Shown: in pieces, positions 7,288 to 13,225 of the stretch
Layout: every line of letters begins with the position of its first letter
Numbering within the stretch: position 1 is the first letter of the stretch
Virus record (IMG/VR): IMGVR_UViG_3300024520_004699
Location: 1-64,000 of that record
Origin: a virus
DNA: 64,000 bases
Direction: 5' to 3' (one strand)
Position numbers and translations under genes: made by a program
Notes under the pieces: model-generated
Database searches by the model: none
What the model was told of the DNA's origin: nothing
What the model saw: the letters and a program-made list of their open reading frames with translations, nothing else

Positions 7288-7310
7288 GTGGGGCCACCAG
7301 CGGCCCCACC
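7288..7310 (+). other. Intergenic hairpin
   Basis: GTGGGGCC and GGCCCCAC form an eight-pair stem around a short loop (ACCAGC). It lies between two small genes without a following T-run, the third such element in this cluster. Confidence 0.5.
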
Positions 7311-7352
7311 TAGATGCGCCAGCAGGAGCATCAAAGGAAAAGGAGGAATGCC

Positions 7353-7655
7353 ATGACAAAATTTCGTACCAGAAAGTCCATTCCCAACCTGAATGGCACC
7401 AGCTTGGATGAGCTGAAGGAGCAGCAGCGCAAGGTTCACGAGGAGTGTGCCTCTTTGGCGCAAGCACTGCGGGCGGCTTATCCCCATGGGCGTGACTATC
7501 AGCTCAACGAGGGTGGCAGCCCAGCAAATCCCGGCTACGACTACAAGGGTGACTGTGAGCTGAGCGAAGTCATGCTCGAAGCAGTTGAAGCTATCAGGAC
7601 CGCGTCTCACAATGAGTGGGTCCGTCTCGATGGCTTCACAAGGAGGAAGTCATGA
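7353..7655 (+). CDS. Hypothetical coiled protein (100 aa)
   Basis: ATG after AAAAGGAGGAATGCC. Begins MTKFRTRKSIPNLNGTSLDE; the stretch ELKEQQRKVHEECASLAQAL is a probable coiled coil. The next gene's ATG overlaps its stop (ATGA). No family recognised. Confidence 0.66.
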   Translation: MTKFRTRKSIPNLNGTSLDELKEQQRKVHEECASLAQALRAAYPHGRDYQLNEGGSPANPGYDYKGDCELSEVMLEAVEAIRTASHNEWVRLDGFTRRKS

Positions 7656-7819
7656 GCCAGAAACAATTAGGAGCTGTGCTTGTATTCAAGCCCGGCACGA
7701 CAATCGAGAAAGCCAAGAAGGCTCTCTTGAAACTGGACGATGCAGACTTGCTTGAAAGTCTGCCTAACATCGAGACGTTTGACCCCCGATATGGAGGTCC
7801 AGTTTTCTACGTCCCTTAG
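7652..7819 (+). CDS. Small hypothetical protein (55 aa)
   Basis: Starts on an ATGA overlap with AAGGAGGAAG upstream. Begins MSQKQLGAVLVFKPGTTIEK and has KAKKALLKLDDADLLES, which resembles a ferredoxin-like beta-alpha unit. No family recognised. Confidence 0.63.
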   Translation: MSQKQLGAVLVFKPGTTIEKAKKALLKLDDADLLESLPNIETFDPRYGGPVFYVP

Positions 7820-7840
7820 ACGCCACCGACCCGGCCCACC

Positions 7841-7886
7841 ACGAGAGCCATAGAAGCCGAGGGTGCCATTCCCTGCGAGCGATCTT
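7841..7886 (+). repeat. Mini-array: one A/B repeat unit
   Basis: In the gap before the TOPRIM gene. A partial B repeat ends in GAGCCA (7845-7850). It is followed by 8 bases, A repeat GAGGGTGCCA (7859-7868), 8 more bases, and the 5' part of B, GAGCGA (7877-7882). Span from GAGCCA to GAGCGA is 38 bp, i.e. one 36-bp unit plus 2, the same rule as the two large arrays at 10040 and 11310. The A variant is identical to one copy in array 1. Confidence 0.75.
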
Positions 7887-7937
7887 GGTGAGCCGGTGCA
7901 GTGCCGCCAAGGCACAAAACGAGAGAAGGAGGAATGC

Positions 7938-8813
7938 ATGTCAAAAATTGCTTACATCGACAAAAACTTCAGAGATGAAAGTCTGGGATTGATAGGCCAC
8001 GCCAACACAATCATTGACGAGTATCAGGCTCAGGGTTTCGATCTGACATTGCGTCAGCTGTACTATCAGTTTGTTGCCCGGGATCTGATCCCGAACACTC
8101 AGCGGTCTTACAAGCGCCTCGGCGGCATCATCAACGATGCCCGTCTCGCCGGTCACATCGACTGGGAGGCCATCGTGGACCGCACGCGCAACCGGCACAC
8201 CCATGCGACATGGGATGACCCCGCTCAGATTATCCGGGCGGCGGCCAGCAGCTATAAGGTCGATCTCTGGGAGACCCAGATATATCGGCCTGAAGTCTGG
8301 ATCGAAAAAGAAGCGTTAATCGGCGTGATCGAGGGTGTGTGCAAAGAGTTTCAGGTTCCATATTATGCATGCCGTGGCTACAACTCACAGTCGCAGCAGT
8401 GGCGAGCCGCAGTCAGGGCCGAGGCTCACGAAAAAAACGACCAGCAGCCAATCATCTTTTATTTTGGCGACCATGACCCCAGCGGCATGGATATGCCTCG
8501 CGATCTGCGGGACAGGTTCAAGCTGTTCATAGGCGGCCATGAGCTGGAGAGGATTGCCCTCAACAAGGATCAGGTGGATGAGTATTCTCCTCCGCCAAAT
8601 CCAACCAAGTTGACGGACAGTCGCTCGACTGACTACATCCAAGAACACGGTGACAGTTCATGGGAGCTGGACGCTCTCGATCCTCCGGTCATCGCCGGGC
8701 TGATCCGCAAATGTCTTGAGGGCATAACGGATCCGGGATCTTGGGATGAATCGCTCAAGCGACAGGCGGAGGGGTGTGAGCTTCTCGACTCTATCGCCAA
8801 TGAGTATGGATAA
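7938..8813 (+). CDS. TOPRIM-domain protein (Topo VI-A/Spo11-type fold)
   Basis: A 291-residue protein. The N-terminal part (DLTLRQLYYQFVARD) resembles a winged-helix DNA-binding region. The core has the TOPRIM acidic residues: Glu in PEVWIEKEALIGV and the DxD of YFGDHDPSGMDM. This layout matches TOPRIM proteins related to topoisomerase VI subunit A seen in phages and plasmids. It should bind Mg2+ and act on DNA, but the reaction is unknown. ATG has GAAGGAGG upstream. It is the last gene before a strong terminator and follows the mini-array. Confidence 0.75.
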   Translation: MSKIAYIDKNFRDESLGLIGHANTIIDEYQAQGFDLTLRQLYYQFVARDLIPNTQRSYKRLGGIINDARLAGHIDWEAIVDRTRNRHTHATWDDPAQIIRAAASSYKVDLWETQIYRPEVWIEKEALIGVIEGVCKEFQVPYYACRGYNSQSQQWRAAVRAEAHEKNDQQPIIFYFGDHDPSGMDMPRDLRDRFKLFIGGHELERIALNKDQVDEYSPPPNPTKLTDSRSTDYIQEHGDSSWELDALDPPVIAGLIRKCLEGITDPGSWDESLKRQAEGCELLDSIANEYG

Positions 8814-8859
8814 GACGTTACTGTTCTGGCCCACCACCAACCATTGAGTTTCCTCCCAT

Positions 8860-8892
8860 GGTCGGGGCCCTTCGGGGTCTCGGCCTTTTTTT
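8860..8892 (+). terminator. Rho-independent terminator
   Basis: An 11-pair stem (8860-8870 with 8875-8885, three G-U) capped by TTCG and followed directly by seven Ts. It ends the small-gene/TOPRIM operon just before the next promoter. Confidence 0.9.
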
Positions 8893-8920
8893 GTTGCGTA
8901 ACTCGTCGTTACAATATAGT
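8891..8920 (+). promoter_or_regulatory. Rightward promoter of the IS110-like/array operon
   Basis: TTGTTG (8891-8896), an 18-base spacer and TATAGT (8915-8920) directly after the terminator. Operator site 3 fills the spacer. Transcription would enter the structured leader and the IS110-like gene, then run through the arrays. Confidence 0.6.
8898..8912. promoter_or_regulatory. Repressor operator, site 3 (GTAAC-N5-GTTAC)
   Basis: GTAAC-TCGTC-GTTAC, the 15-bp core shared by all four sites. It lies between the -35 and -10 of the promoter for the IS110-like gene, so that operon is probably under the same phage repressor as the early genes. Confidence 0.72.
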
Positions 8921-8953
8921 CTTTGAACTGTGTCGCCTATCCGGTTGGATCTC

Positions 8954-9099
8954 CTGCCGGGTGGCAGCGCCAGAGAGGCCCGGTTCCCAGCCCCCCAGCA
9001 CCCGGGCCTCTCCCCGGTGTCACTCCAGTTGGTGCACCACGGGGCCAGAGCGAGCCGTATCTCGCGTCGCTGTCTTCGCCGATGCGAGGCTCTGGCCCC
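8954..9099 (+). ncRNA. Structured leader RNA upstream of the IS110-like gene (candidate)
   Basis: No ORF with a start signal. Hairpins: CTGCC-GGGT-GGCAG (8954-8967); a perfect 11-bp stem GAGAGGCCCGG/CCGGGCCTCTC (8973-8983 with 9002-9012, 18-base loop); palindrome TGGTGCACCA (9030-9039); and a long hairpin with outer stem GGGGCCAGAGC/GCTCTGGCCCC (9041-9051 with 9089-9099), a 9-base one-sided bulge, and inner stem 9061-9069 with 9080-9088. The bulge region carries GAGCGAGCCG (9048-9057), 9/10 identical to array repeat B, exactly 8 bases after an A-like GCACCA end. IS110 bridge RNAs also lie beside their recombinase gene and have guide-bearing internal loops; function here is inferred. Confidence 0.6.
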
Positions 9100-9135
9100 A
9101 CTCATAATGATGAACAAATAACAAGGATTGAGCCC

Positions 9136-10041
9136 ATGTATGAAAAATTGAAACTAACCGAGGATCTGAAAAAAGCCTCACTCGGCCTGAGCCGTGAAGA
9201 GGCGAGATTTCTCGTCGACGCCTACTACCAGCTGCAGGATGCAAGGATTCGGGCGGCTGGACAAATCCGAGCAGTTCTAGACGAAACTCCCGGCATCCTT
9301 AGCTGGGTGCAACTTTATGTCGAGAACATCGAAGACGAAATCAAGAAGGCCCTCACAATGTATGCCTCCGGACACCCTGTCTGTGAGTGGGCCCAGACAG
9401 TGAAGGGCATTGGCCCAGTTTTGAGCGCGGGCTTGGTCGCCCACATCGATATCACCAAGTGTCCAACTGTCGGCCACATCTGGTCCTTCGCTGGGGTTAA
9501 CCCCGAACAGGAATGGGGCAAGGGACAGAAGCGCCCCTACAACGCTGACCTCAAAGTGCTGCAATGGAAGATCGGCGAGAGCTTCGTCCGGTCGGGCGGC
9601 GGCGGGATTTACAACGACGTTTATAAAACGCGCAAAGAGCAGGAGATCGCACGCAATCTGAATGGAGATTTTGCCGATCAGGCGAAGGCCAAGTTGAAGA
9701 AGTTCAACATCGGCAAGAACACAGATGCGTATAAATGGTATGCAGGTCGGATCACCCGCAAAGAGGCGGAGCGCGTTCTCAAGCTGGCGGCTGCCGACAA
9801 GGTGGTGAAGCCCAAGCTGGTGAAGGAAGGGAAGGGCCAGCCCATGCTGCCCCCGGCCCATATCCATTCCCGGGCCAAGCGTTATGCCGTCAAGCTGTTT
9901 ATGAGCCACTGGCATTTCGTAGCGTATTTTAACCACTACGGAAAGCGTCCGCCGAAGCCATACATCCTCGAACATGGCCATGGTCACGTTCATGAAATAT
10001 TGCCTCCGAACTTCGATGTGAAAAGCAAGAAGGCAGCATAG
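9136..10041 (+). CDS. IS110-like (Transposase_20-domain) protein
   Basis: 301 residues. Residues 91-123 carry GIGPVLSAGLVAHIDI followed by WSFAGVNP, the helix-hairpin-helix and 'AG..P' pattern of the C-terminal domain of IS110/IS116/IS902 transposases. KRPYNADLKVLQWKIGESF (132-150) and the C-terminal helix near 245-270 fit the rest of that domain. Ser153 in VRSGGGG is a possible nucleophile, unproven. The N-terminal DEDD RuvC-like domain of true IS110 enzymes is missing; a 90-residue helical region takes its place. No insertion-sequence ends are visible, so it is probably a resident phage protein. ATG at 9136 has AAGGATTGAG upstream. The stop codon is overlapped by the first repeat of array 1. 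Confidence 0.72.
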   Translation: MYEKLKLTEDLKKASLGLSREEARFLVDAYYQLQDARIRAAGQIRAVLDETPGILSWVQLYVENIEDEIKKALTMYASGHPVCEWAQTVKGIGPVLSAGLVAHIDITKCPTVGHIWSFAGVNPEQEWGKGQKRPYNADLKVLQWKIGESFVRSGGGGIYNDVYKTRKEQEIARNLNGDFADQAKAKLKKFNIGKNTDAYKWYAGRITRKEAERVLKLAAADKVVKPKLVKEGKGQPMLPPAHIHSRAKRYAVKLFMSHWHFVAYFNHYGKRPPKPYILEHGHGHVHEILPPNFDVKSKKAA

Positions 10042-10985
10042 TCGAGCCAATTTGAAAGAGAGCACCAACGGACGCGAGCGAGCCACACCTACCGAGAGCA
10101 CCAGAACCCGCGAGCGAGCCATTACTTGTGAGAGCACCACAAACCCGGAGCGAGCCATCCAATGCGAGAGTACCAGACGAACCGAGCGAGCCACGGCCTT
10201 TGAGGGTGCCACATTATTGGAGCGAGCCACACCACTTGAGAGCACCATGTCCTGAGAGCGAGCCATCACGTCGGAGAGCACCATTTGGGGTGAGCGAGCC
10301 AACTCCTCGGAGAGCGCCAGAGAATTTGAGCGAGCCATTGAAGCCGAAAGCACCATGCAGATAGAGCGAGTCAAGAACCGAGAAAGCGCCATTCCATGTG
10401 AGCGAGCCAAGCTTTTCGAGAGCACCAACAGTCGGGAGCGAGTCAAGTCGAACGAGAGTGCCACGCCTATTGAGCGAGCCAACACATAAGAGAGCACCAT
10501 CCATTGTGAGCGAGCCACCAGTTCGGAGAGTACCAGAAAATGAGAGCGAGCCACCCGAGACGAGAGCACCACAACCCCCGAGCGAGCCACGCGAGTCGAG
10601 AGCACCAATATCTAGGAGCGAGCCATGGCCCTTGAGAGCACCATAACAGAAGAGCGAGCCATACGATGAGAGAGTGCCAAAGCTCATGAGCAAGCCATCC
10701 AGTTGGAGAGCACCAACGTAGCTGAGCGAGCCATCGCATCAGAGAGTACCAAAAAGTGTGAGCGAGCCATCAACTATGAGAGTACCAATTTCAGGGAGCG
10801 AGCCACACATGATGAGAGCGCCACAATGGAGGAGCGAGCCATTTGTTCTGAGAGTACCATCAAAGGTGAGCGAGCCAGACTGCCGGAGAGCACCATTCGG
10901 GACGAGCGAGCCACCAGACCAGAGAGTGCCATTCATGAGGAGCGAGCCAACATCACGGAGAGTACCAAACAATGAGAGCGAATAA
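10040..10985 (+). repeat. Array 1: alternating A/B repeats with 8-bp spacers, 26 units
   Basis: From 10058 to 10967 there are 26 A repeats (GAGAGYRCCA) and 25 complete B repeats (GAGCGAGCCA) in strict alternation. Each is followed by exactly 8 variable bases; the 18-bp step holds for 900 bp with no indel. All 51 spacers between 10068 and 10975 are different. The array opens with a partial B (CGAGCCA) overlapping the stop codon of the IS110-like gene and closes with GAGCGA. No frame on either strand is open across the whole array, so it is not a coding repeat. It is not a CRISPR: repeats and spacers are far too short and two repeats alternate. Repeats are direct, not palindromic. Confidence 0.97.
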
Positions 10986-11499
10986 AAAAAACGAGAATGC
11001 CGGGCTTGTGCGCAGCTATGTTTATGGGCGGGCTGTAGTGATTGGGATGAAGAAAGAGGACGGCATTATAAGGCAGGAGGGTCCGTGGAGATACGAGGAT
11101 ACTGGAGAGGAGCGCAGCTCCAAGAAGGTAGATTGGCCCTGCCCGAAGTGCGGCCTCCTGCCCACAGTGGATGGGGAGGATCCATGCATAGCAAAACTCC
11201 CGGGAGTGACGGCTGCATGCTGTGGACACGGCGTCATGAAGGGATACGTAGCGTTTGATAGTGGGATAGTTATTCGCGGTGAATTTGATCATATAAAAGA
11301 GGAAACGGGGGGAGAGCCAGCCCGACGGAGAGTACCAAACAATGAGAGCGAGCCAAAGCGACGAAGAGCACCAGATCAGATGAGCGAGCCAGCGCACAAG
11401 AGAGTACCAAAGCCCATGAGCGAGCCAGAGGATGAGAGGGTACCAAACAAGAAGAGCGAGCCACCAACTACGAGAGCACCAAACAATGAGAGCGGCTGA
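10972..11499 (+). CDS. Cys-rich phage protein with array-encoded C-terminal tail
   Basis: 175 residues. ATG lies in the last spacer of array 1; GGAGAG of the last A repeat (nine bases upstream) serves as ribosome site. The body has PCPKCGLLPTVDGEDPCIAK and ACCGHGVMKGYV, a probable zinc-binding fold known in hypothetical phage proteins. From about 11310 the frame runs into array 2, giving 12-residue repeats of the form (V/A)P-xxx-SEP-xxx. The natural protein probably once ended near 11310, so the tail looks acquired. Function unknown. Confidence 0.65.
   Translation: MRANKKNENAGLVRSYVYGRAVVIGMKKEDGIIRQEGPWRYEDTGEERSSKKVDWPCPKCGLLPTVDGEDPCIAKLPGVTAACCGHGVMKGYVAFDSGIVIRGEFDHIKEETGGEPARRRVPNNESEPKRRRAPDQMSEPAHKRVPKPMSEPEDERVPNKKSEPPTTRAPNNESG
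11310..11499 (+). repeat. Array 2: A/B repeats with 8-bp spacers, 5 units
   Basis: A repeats at 11328, 11364, 11400, 11436 and 11472; complete B repeats at 11346, 11382, 11418 and 11454; all 18 bp apart. It opens with partial B GGGAGAGCCA and closes with GAGCGG at 11490, a span of 182 bp from GAGCCA (5 x 36 + 2). First and last spacers after A are both AACAATGA, identical to the last spacer of array 1. It overlaps the 3' end of the Cys-rich gene and supplies the start codon of the next gene. Confidence 0.95.
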
Positions 11500-11698
11500 A
11501 GCAAAGACTGTTAATCTGAAGACCAATACGGCCACGCTGGTTGACGGCAAGCAGGTCAGGATTGAGAGGATGTGGGATAAGAGTGGAAAGCCAGCTCAGG
11601 ATCCTCGCATGGCCGAGTCGGTGATGGTTACCGGGCGCGAACGCGGCGACTGGGCGATCATCAATCTTGAAACATTCAAGGGAGAGGTAGTGCGATGA
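11486..11698 (+). CDS. Small hypothetical protein (70 aa)
   Basis: The ATG lies in the last spacer of array 2 and the first codons (ATGAGAGCG) come from the closing B repeat, exactly as for the gene at 10972. GAGAG of the last A repeat is nine bases upstream. The product contains TATLVDGKQVRIERMWDKSG and GDWAIINLETFKGEV, a likely small beta barrel. No family recognised. Confidence 0.68.
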   Translation: MRAAEAKTVNLKTNTATLVDGKQVRIERMWDKSGKPAQDPRMAESVMVTGRERGDWAIINLETFKGEVVR

Positions 11699-11856
11699 AC
11701 ATGGGGCAAATGTTGTCCAAGCTCAAGCGGGACAAAGAGATGTCGGATCTCAGGAAGATCATTGCTGAGTGCAATGAGCAGCAGGCGCGGATAGACGAGT
11801 TACGGAAGCGCCTTAAGGTGAAGCGTGGAGAAAGTTTAATGGAGGCCGTGAGATGA
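11695..11856 (+). CDS. Small coiled-coil protein (53 aa)
   Basis: Starts on an ATGA overlap. Begins MNMGQMLSKLKRDKEMSDLR and continues as one charged helix (CNEQQARIDELRKRLKVKR), a probable coiled coil. The stop overlaps the next gene's start. No family recognised. Confidence 0.62.
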   Translation: MNMGQMLSKLKRDKEMSDLRKIIAECNEQQARIDELRKRLKVKRGESLMEAVR

Positions 11857-12062
11857 AGGTTGGACGCATGAAGATCACCTACGAAAAAATAGGCCAAGCT
11901 CTAGGTTTGCCAGAAGGCAATGAGGTAGTCGGGGTGGATGCTCAATCTTTTGAGGGCACAGTAGAGGAGACGATTAGCATTCTGGTTTGCGGCAGAGACA
12001 TGCCTGAGCACCGCGAGGGAGAGGCCATTCAGACTGTTAAGGTGAAAAGGATTGTGGAATGA
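11853..12062 (+). CDS. Small hypothetical protein (69 aa)
   Basis: ATGA overlap with the upstream coiled-coil gene; GGAGGCC lies upstream. Begins MKVGRMKITYEKIGQALGLP and has ETISILVCGRDMPEHREGEA, a probable alpha/beta fold. No family recognised. Confidence 0.65.
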   Translation: MKVGRMKITYEKIGQALGLPEGNEVVGVDAQSFEGTVEETISILVCGRDMPEHREGEAIQTVKVKRIVE

Positions 12063-12211
12063 CAGATACAAAGATGGTTGTGCGCCATCCACGACTGACT
12101 GCCCTGCTCGCTGCCAACAAGGCTCGCTTGCGCGTCATTGCGAAGAGAGGGGCCCGACGCATCCTGCTGGAGCACGGGATAGATCCCAGCATACTTGAGA
12201 GAGGAGAATGA
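12059..12211 (+). CDS. Small basic hypothetical protein (50 aa)
   Basis: Starts on ATGA overlapping the previous stop. Begins MTDTKMVVRHPRLTALLAAN and carries KARLRVIAKRGARRILLEHG, a basic amphipathic helix that could bind nucleic acid. Stop overlaps the next ATG. Confidence 0.6.
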   Translation: MTDTKMVVRHPRLTALLAANKARLRVIAKRGARRILLEHGIDPSILERGE

Positions 12212-12441
12212 AGGTGGGCGAGGCAATCCATATGAGGCACGCATATGTCATCCTAAATGAGTGGGGCAGTGTGTGGACTCATGAATCTTTTGACACCGTC
12301 CAAGCTGCTTGGAGCAAGCTCGAAGAGTTCTTCGGCAAGAGGCTGGATAGAGATAGGTTCAGCGTGAAGAGGGGCGAAATAGGGGTCACGATTGAAGAGG
12401 TCTGTGAGACCTGCGGCCAGCCACTTGGAGAGGACAAATGA
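12208..12441 (+). CDS. Small protein with C-terminal Cys pair (77 aa)
   Basis: ATG after GAGAGGAGA. Begins MKVGEAIHMRHAYVILNEWG and ends with EEVCETCGQPLGEDK, a CxxC half zinc-knuckle. Overlaps both neighbours by four bases, as is common in this operon. No family recognised. Confidence 0.65.
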   Translation: MKVGEAIHMRHAYVILNEWGSVWTHESFDTVQAAWSKLEEFFGKRLDRDRFSVKRGEIGVTIEEVCETCGQPLGEDK

Positions 12442-12689
12442 AAGGAACAGCCATAACTGCAGCAGAGCTTCAGAAAATGACATTCAAGAAGAACCCGTGG
12501 GGTAAGGATCATGAGGCCCTAGCCAAAACTGTCAGGGCAAATTTTGGCAACGTCCACAATGACTACATACGAGCTGTAGTCTGGCGCTATATCGATCAGA
12601 GCAAGGTGTCGCTCAAGGAGGCCCGGCGCTGTGTTCGCCAAGGGTATTCCTCACCAGCTGCAGCAAGGCATGACGGTGTCTTGACGTAA
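12438..12689 (+). CDS. Small hypothetical protein (83 aa)
   Basis: ATGA overlap; GGAGAGG upstream. Begins MKGTAITAAELQKMTFKKNP, with VHNDYIRAVVWRYIDQSKVS and the helical end EARRCVRQGYSSPAAARHDG. Helical and basic, possibly nucleic-acid-binding. It precedes the terminase genes. Confidence 0.65.
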   Translation: MKGTAITAAELQKMTFKKNPWGKDHEALAKTVRANFGNVHNDYIRAVVWRYIDQSKVSLKEARRCVRQGYSSPAAARHDGVLT

Positions 12690-12715
12690 TGACCTGAAGT
12701 CTCCATTCTTGAGCG

Positions 12716-13225
12716 ATGAAAAATCGAACCAATCGAACGCAAAAGCCTAAGACAATTAGCCGAAGAATGAAATCTGCTGTTGTCGAGAGACGGGCCAAGA
12801 AGCGCAAGTTCCTAGCCCTACTGGAAGACGGCAGCTCAGTCAGGGATGCACGTAAGGAAATCAAGGTCGCAGTCTCTACGGTTTATGCGTGGTACAAGAA
12901 CGATCCTGAGTTCGCTGAGATGTGGGACCAGTACATGGTCCTTGGCGATATGAACAATCAGGTGGCTGCCAATCGTCGCGGTGCCAAACAATCCGACAAA
13001 CTCCTCATTTTCATGCTGAAGAAGCGCATGCCTGACCAGTATGGAGACAAGGAAGATCGCGGCGGCGACACTACGCTATTCAATATGCAGCAGATCAACA
13101 TTGCGAGCCTATCTGATGTCCAGCTTACCGAGCTTATCTCCAGACTCGACGACCGAATGGCTCAAGAACAAAGCCATATCCGAACAATCGACGCGACACC
13201 GTCAGATAACCAAGAAGTTCGGTAG
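12716..13225 (+). CDS. Terminase small subunit (probable)
   Basis: 169 residues with a basic N terminus, then the helix-turn-helix ALLEDGSSVRDARKEIKVAV followed by STVYAWYKNDPEFAEMWDQY, the usual DNA-recognition fold of small terminases. Its place directly before the large terminase supports this. It would bind the packaging site and load the large subunit. A long C-terminal helical region ends in SHIRTIDATPSD. Start ATG lies in a weak context, 27 bases after the preceding stop. Confidence 0.75.
   Translation: MKNRTNRTQKPKTISRRMKSAVVERRAKKRKFLALLEDGSSVRDARKEIKVAVSTVYAWYKNDPEFAEMWDQYMVLGDMNNQVAANRRGAKQSDKLLIFMLKKRMPDQYGDKEDRGGDTTLFNMQQINIASLSDVQLTELISRLDDRMAQEQSHIRTIDATPSDNQEVR

Noticed and set aside
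9136-10041. A complete IS110-family insertion sequence
   Set aside because: The DEDD domain is missing, no flanking IS ends or target duplication are seen, and the gene is under phage operator control.
9277-10608. A 443-residue ORF on the minus strand covering half of array 1 and the antisense of the IS110-like gene
   Set aside because: The repeat part gives VLS-xxx-ARS repetition only because 18 bp is a multiple of three; the rest is antisense to a clear gene, and there is no ribosome site or homology.
10052-10975. Repeat-protein genes on the plus strand (STxxERA or APxxSEP repeats)
   Set aside because: Each frame is broken by stop codons in spacers after 60-90 codons; start codons and ribosome sites are not specific.
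10040-11499. A classical CRISPR array
   Set aside because: Repeats are 10 bp, spacers 8 bp, two repeats alternate, and no cas gene is present.
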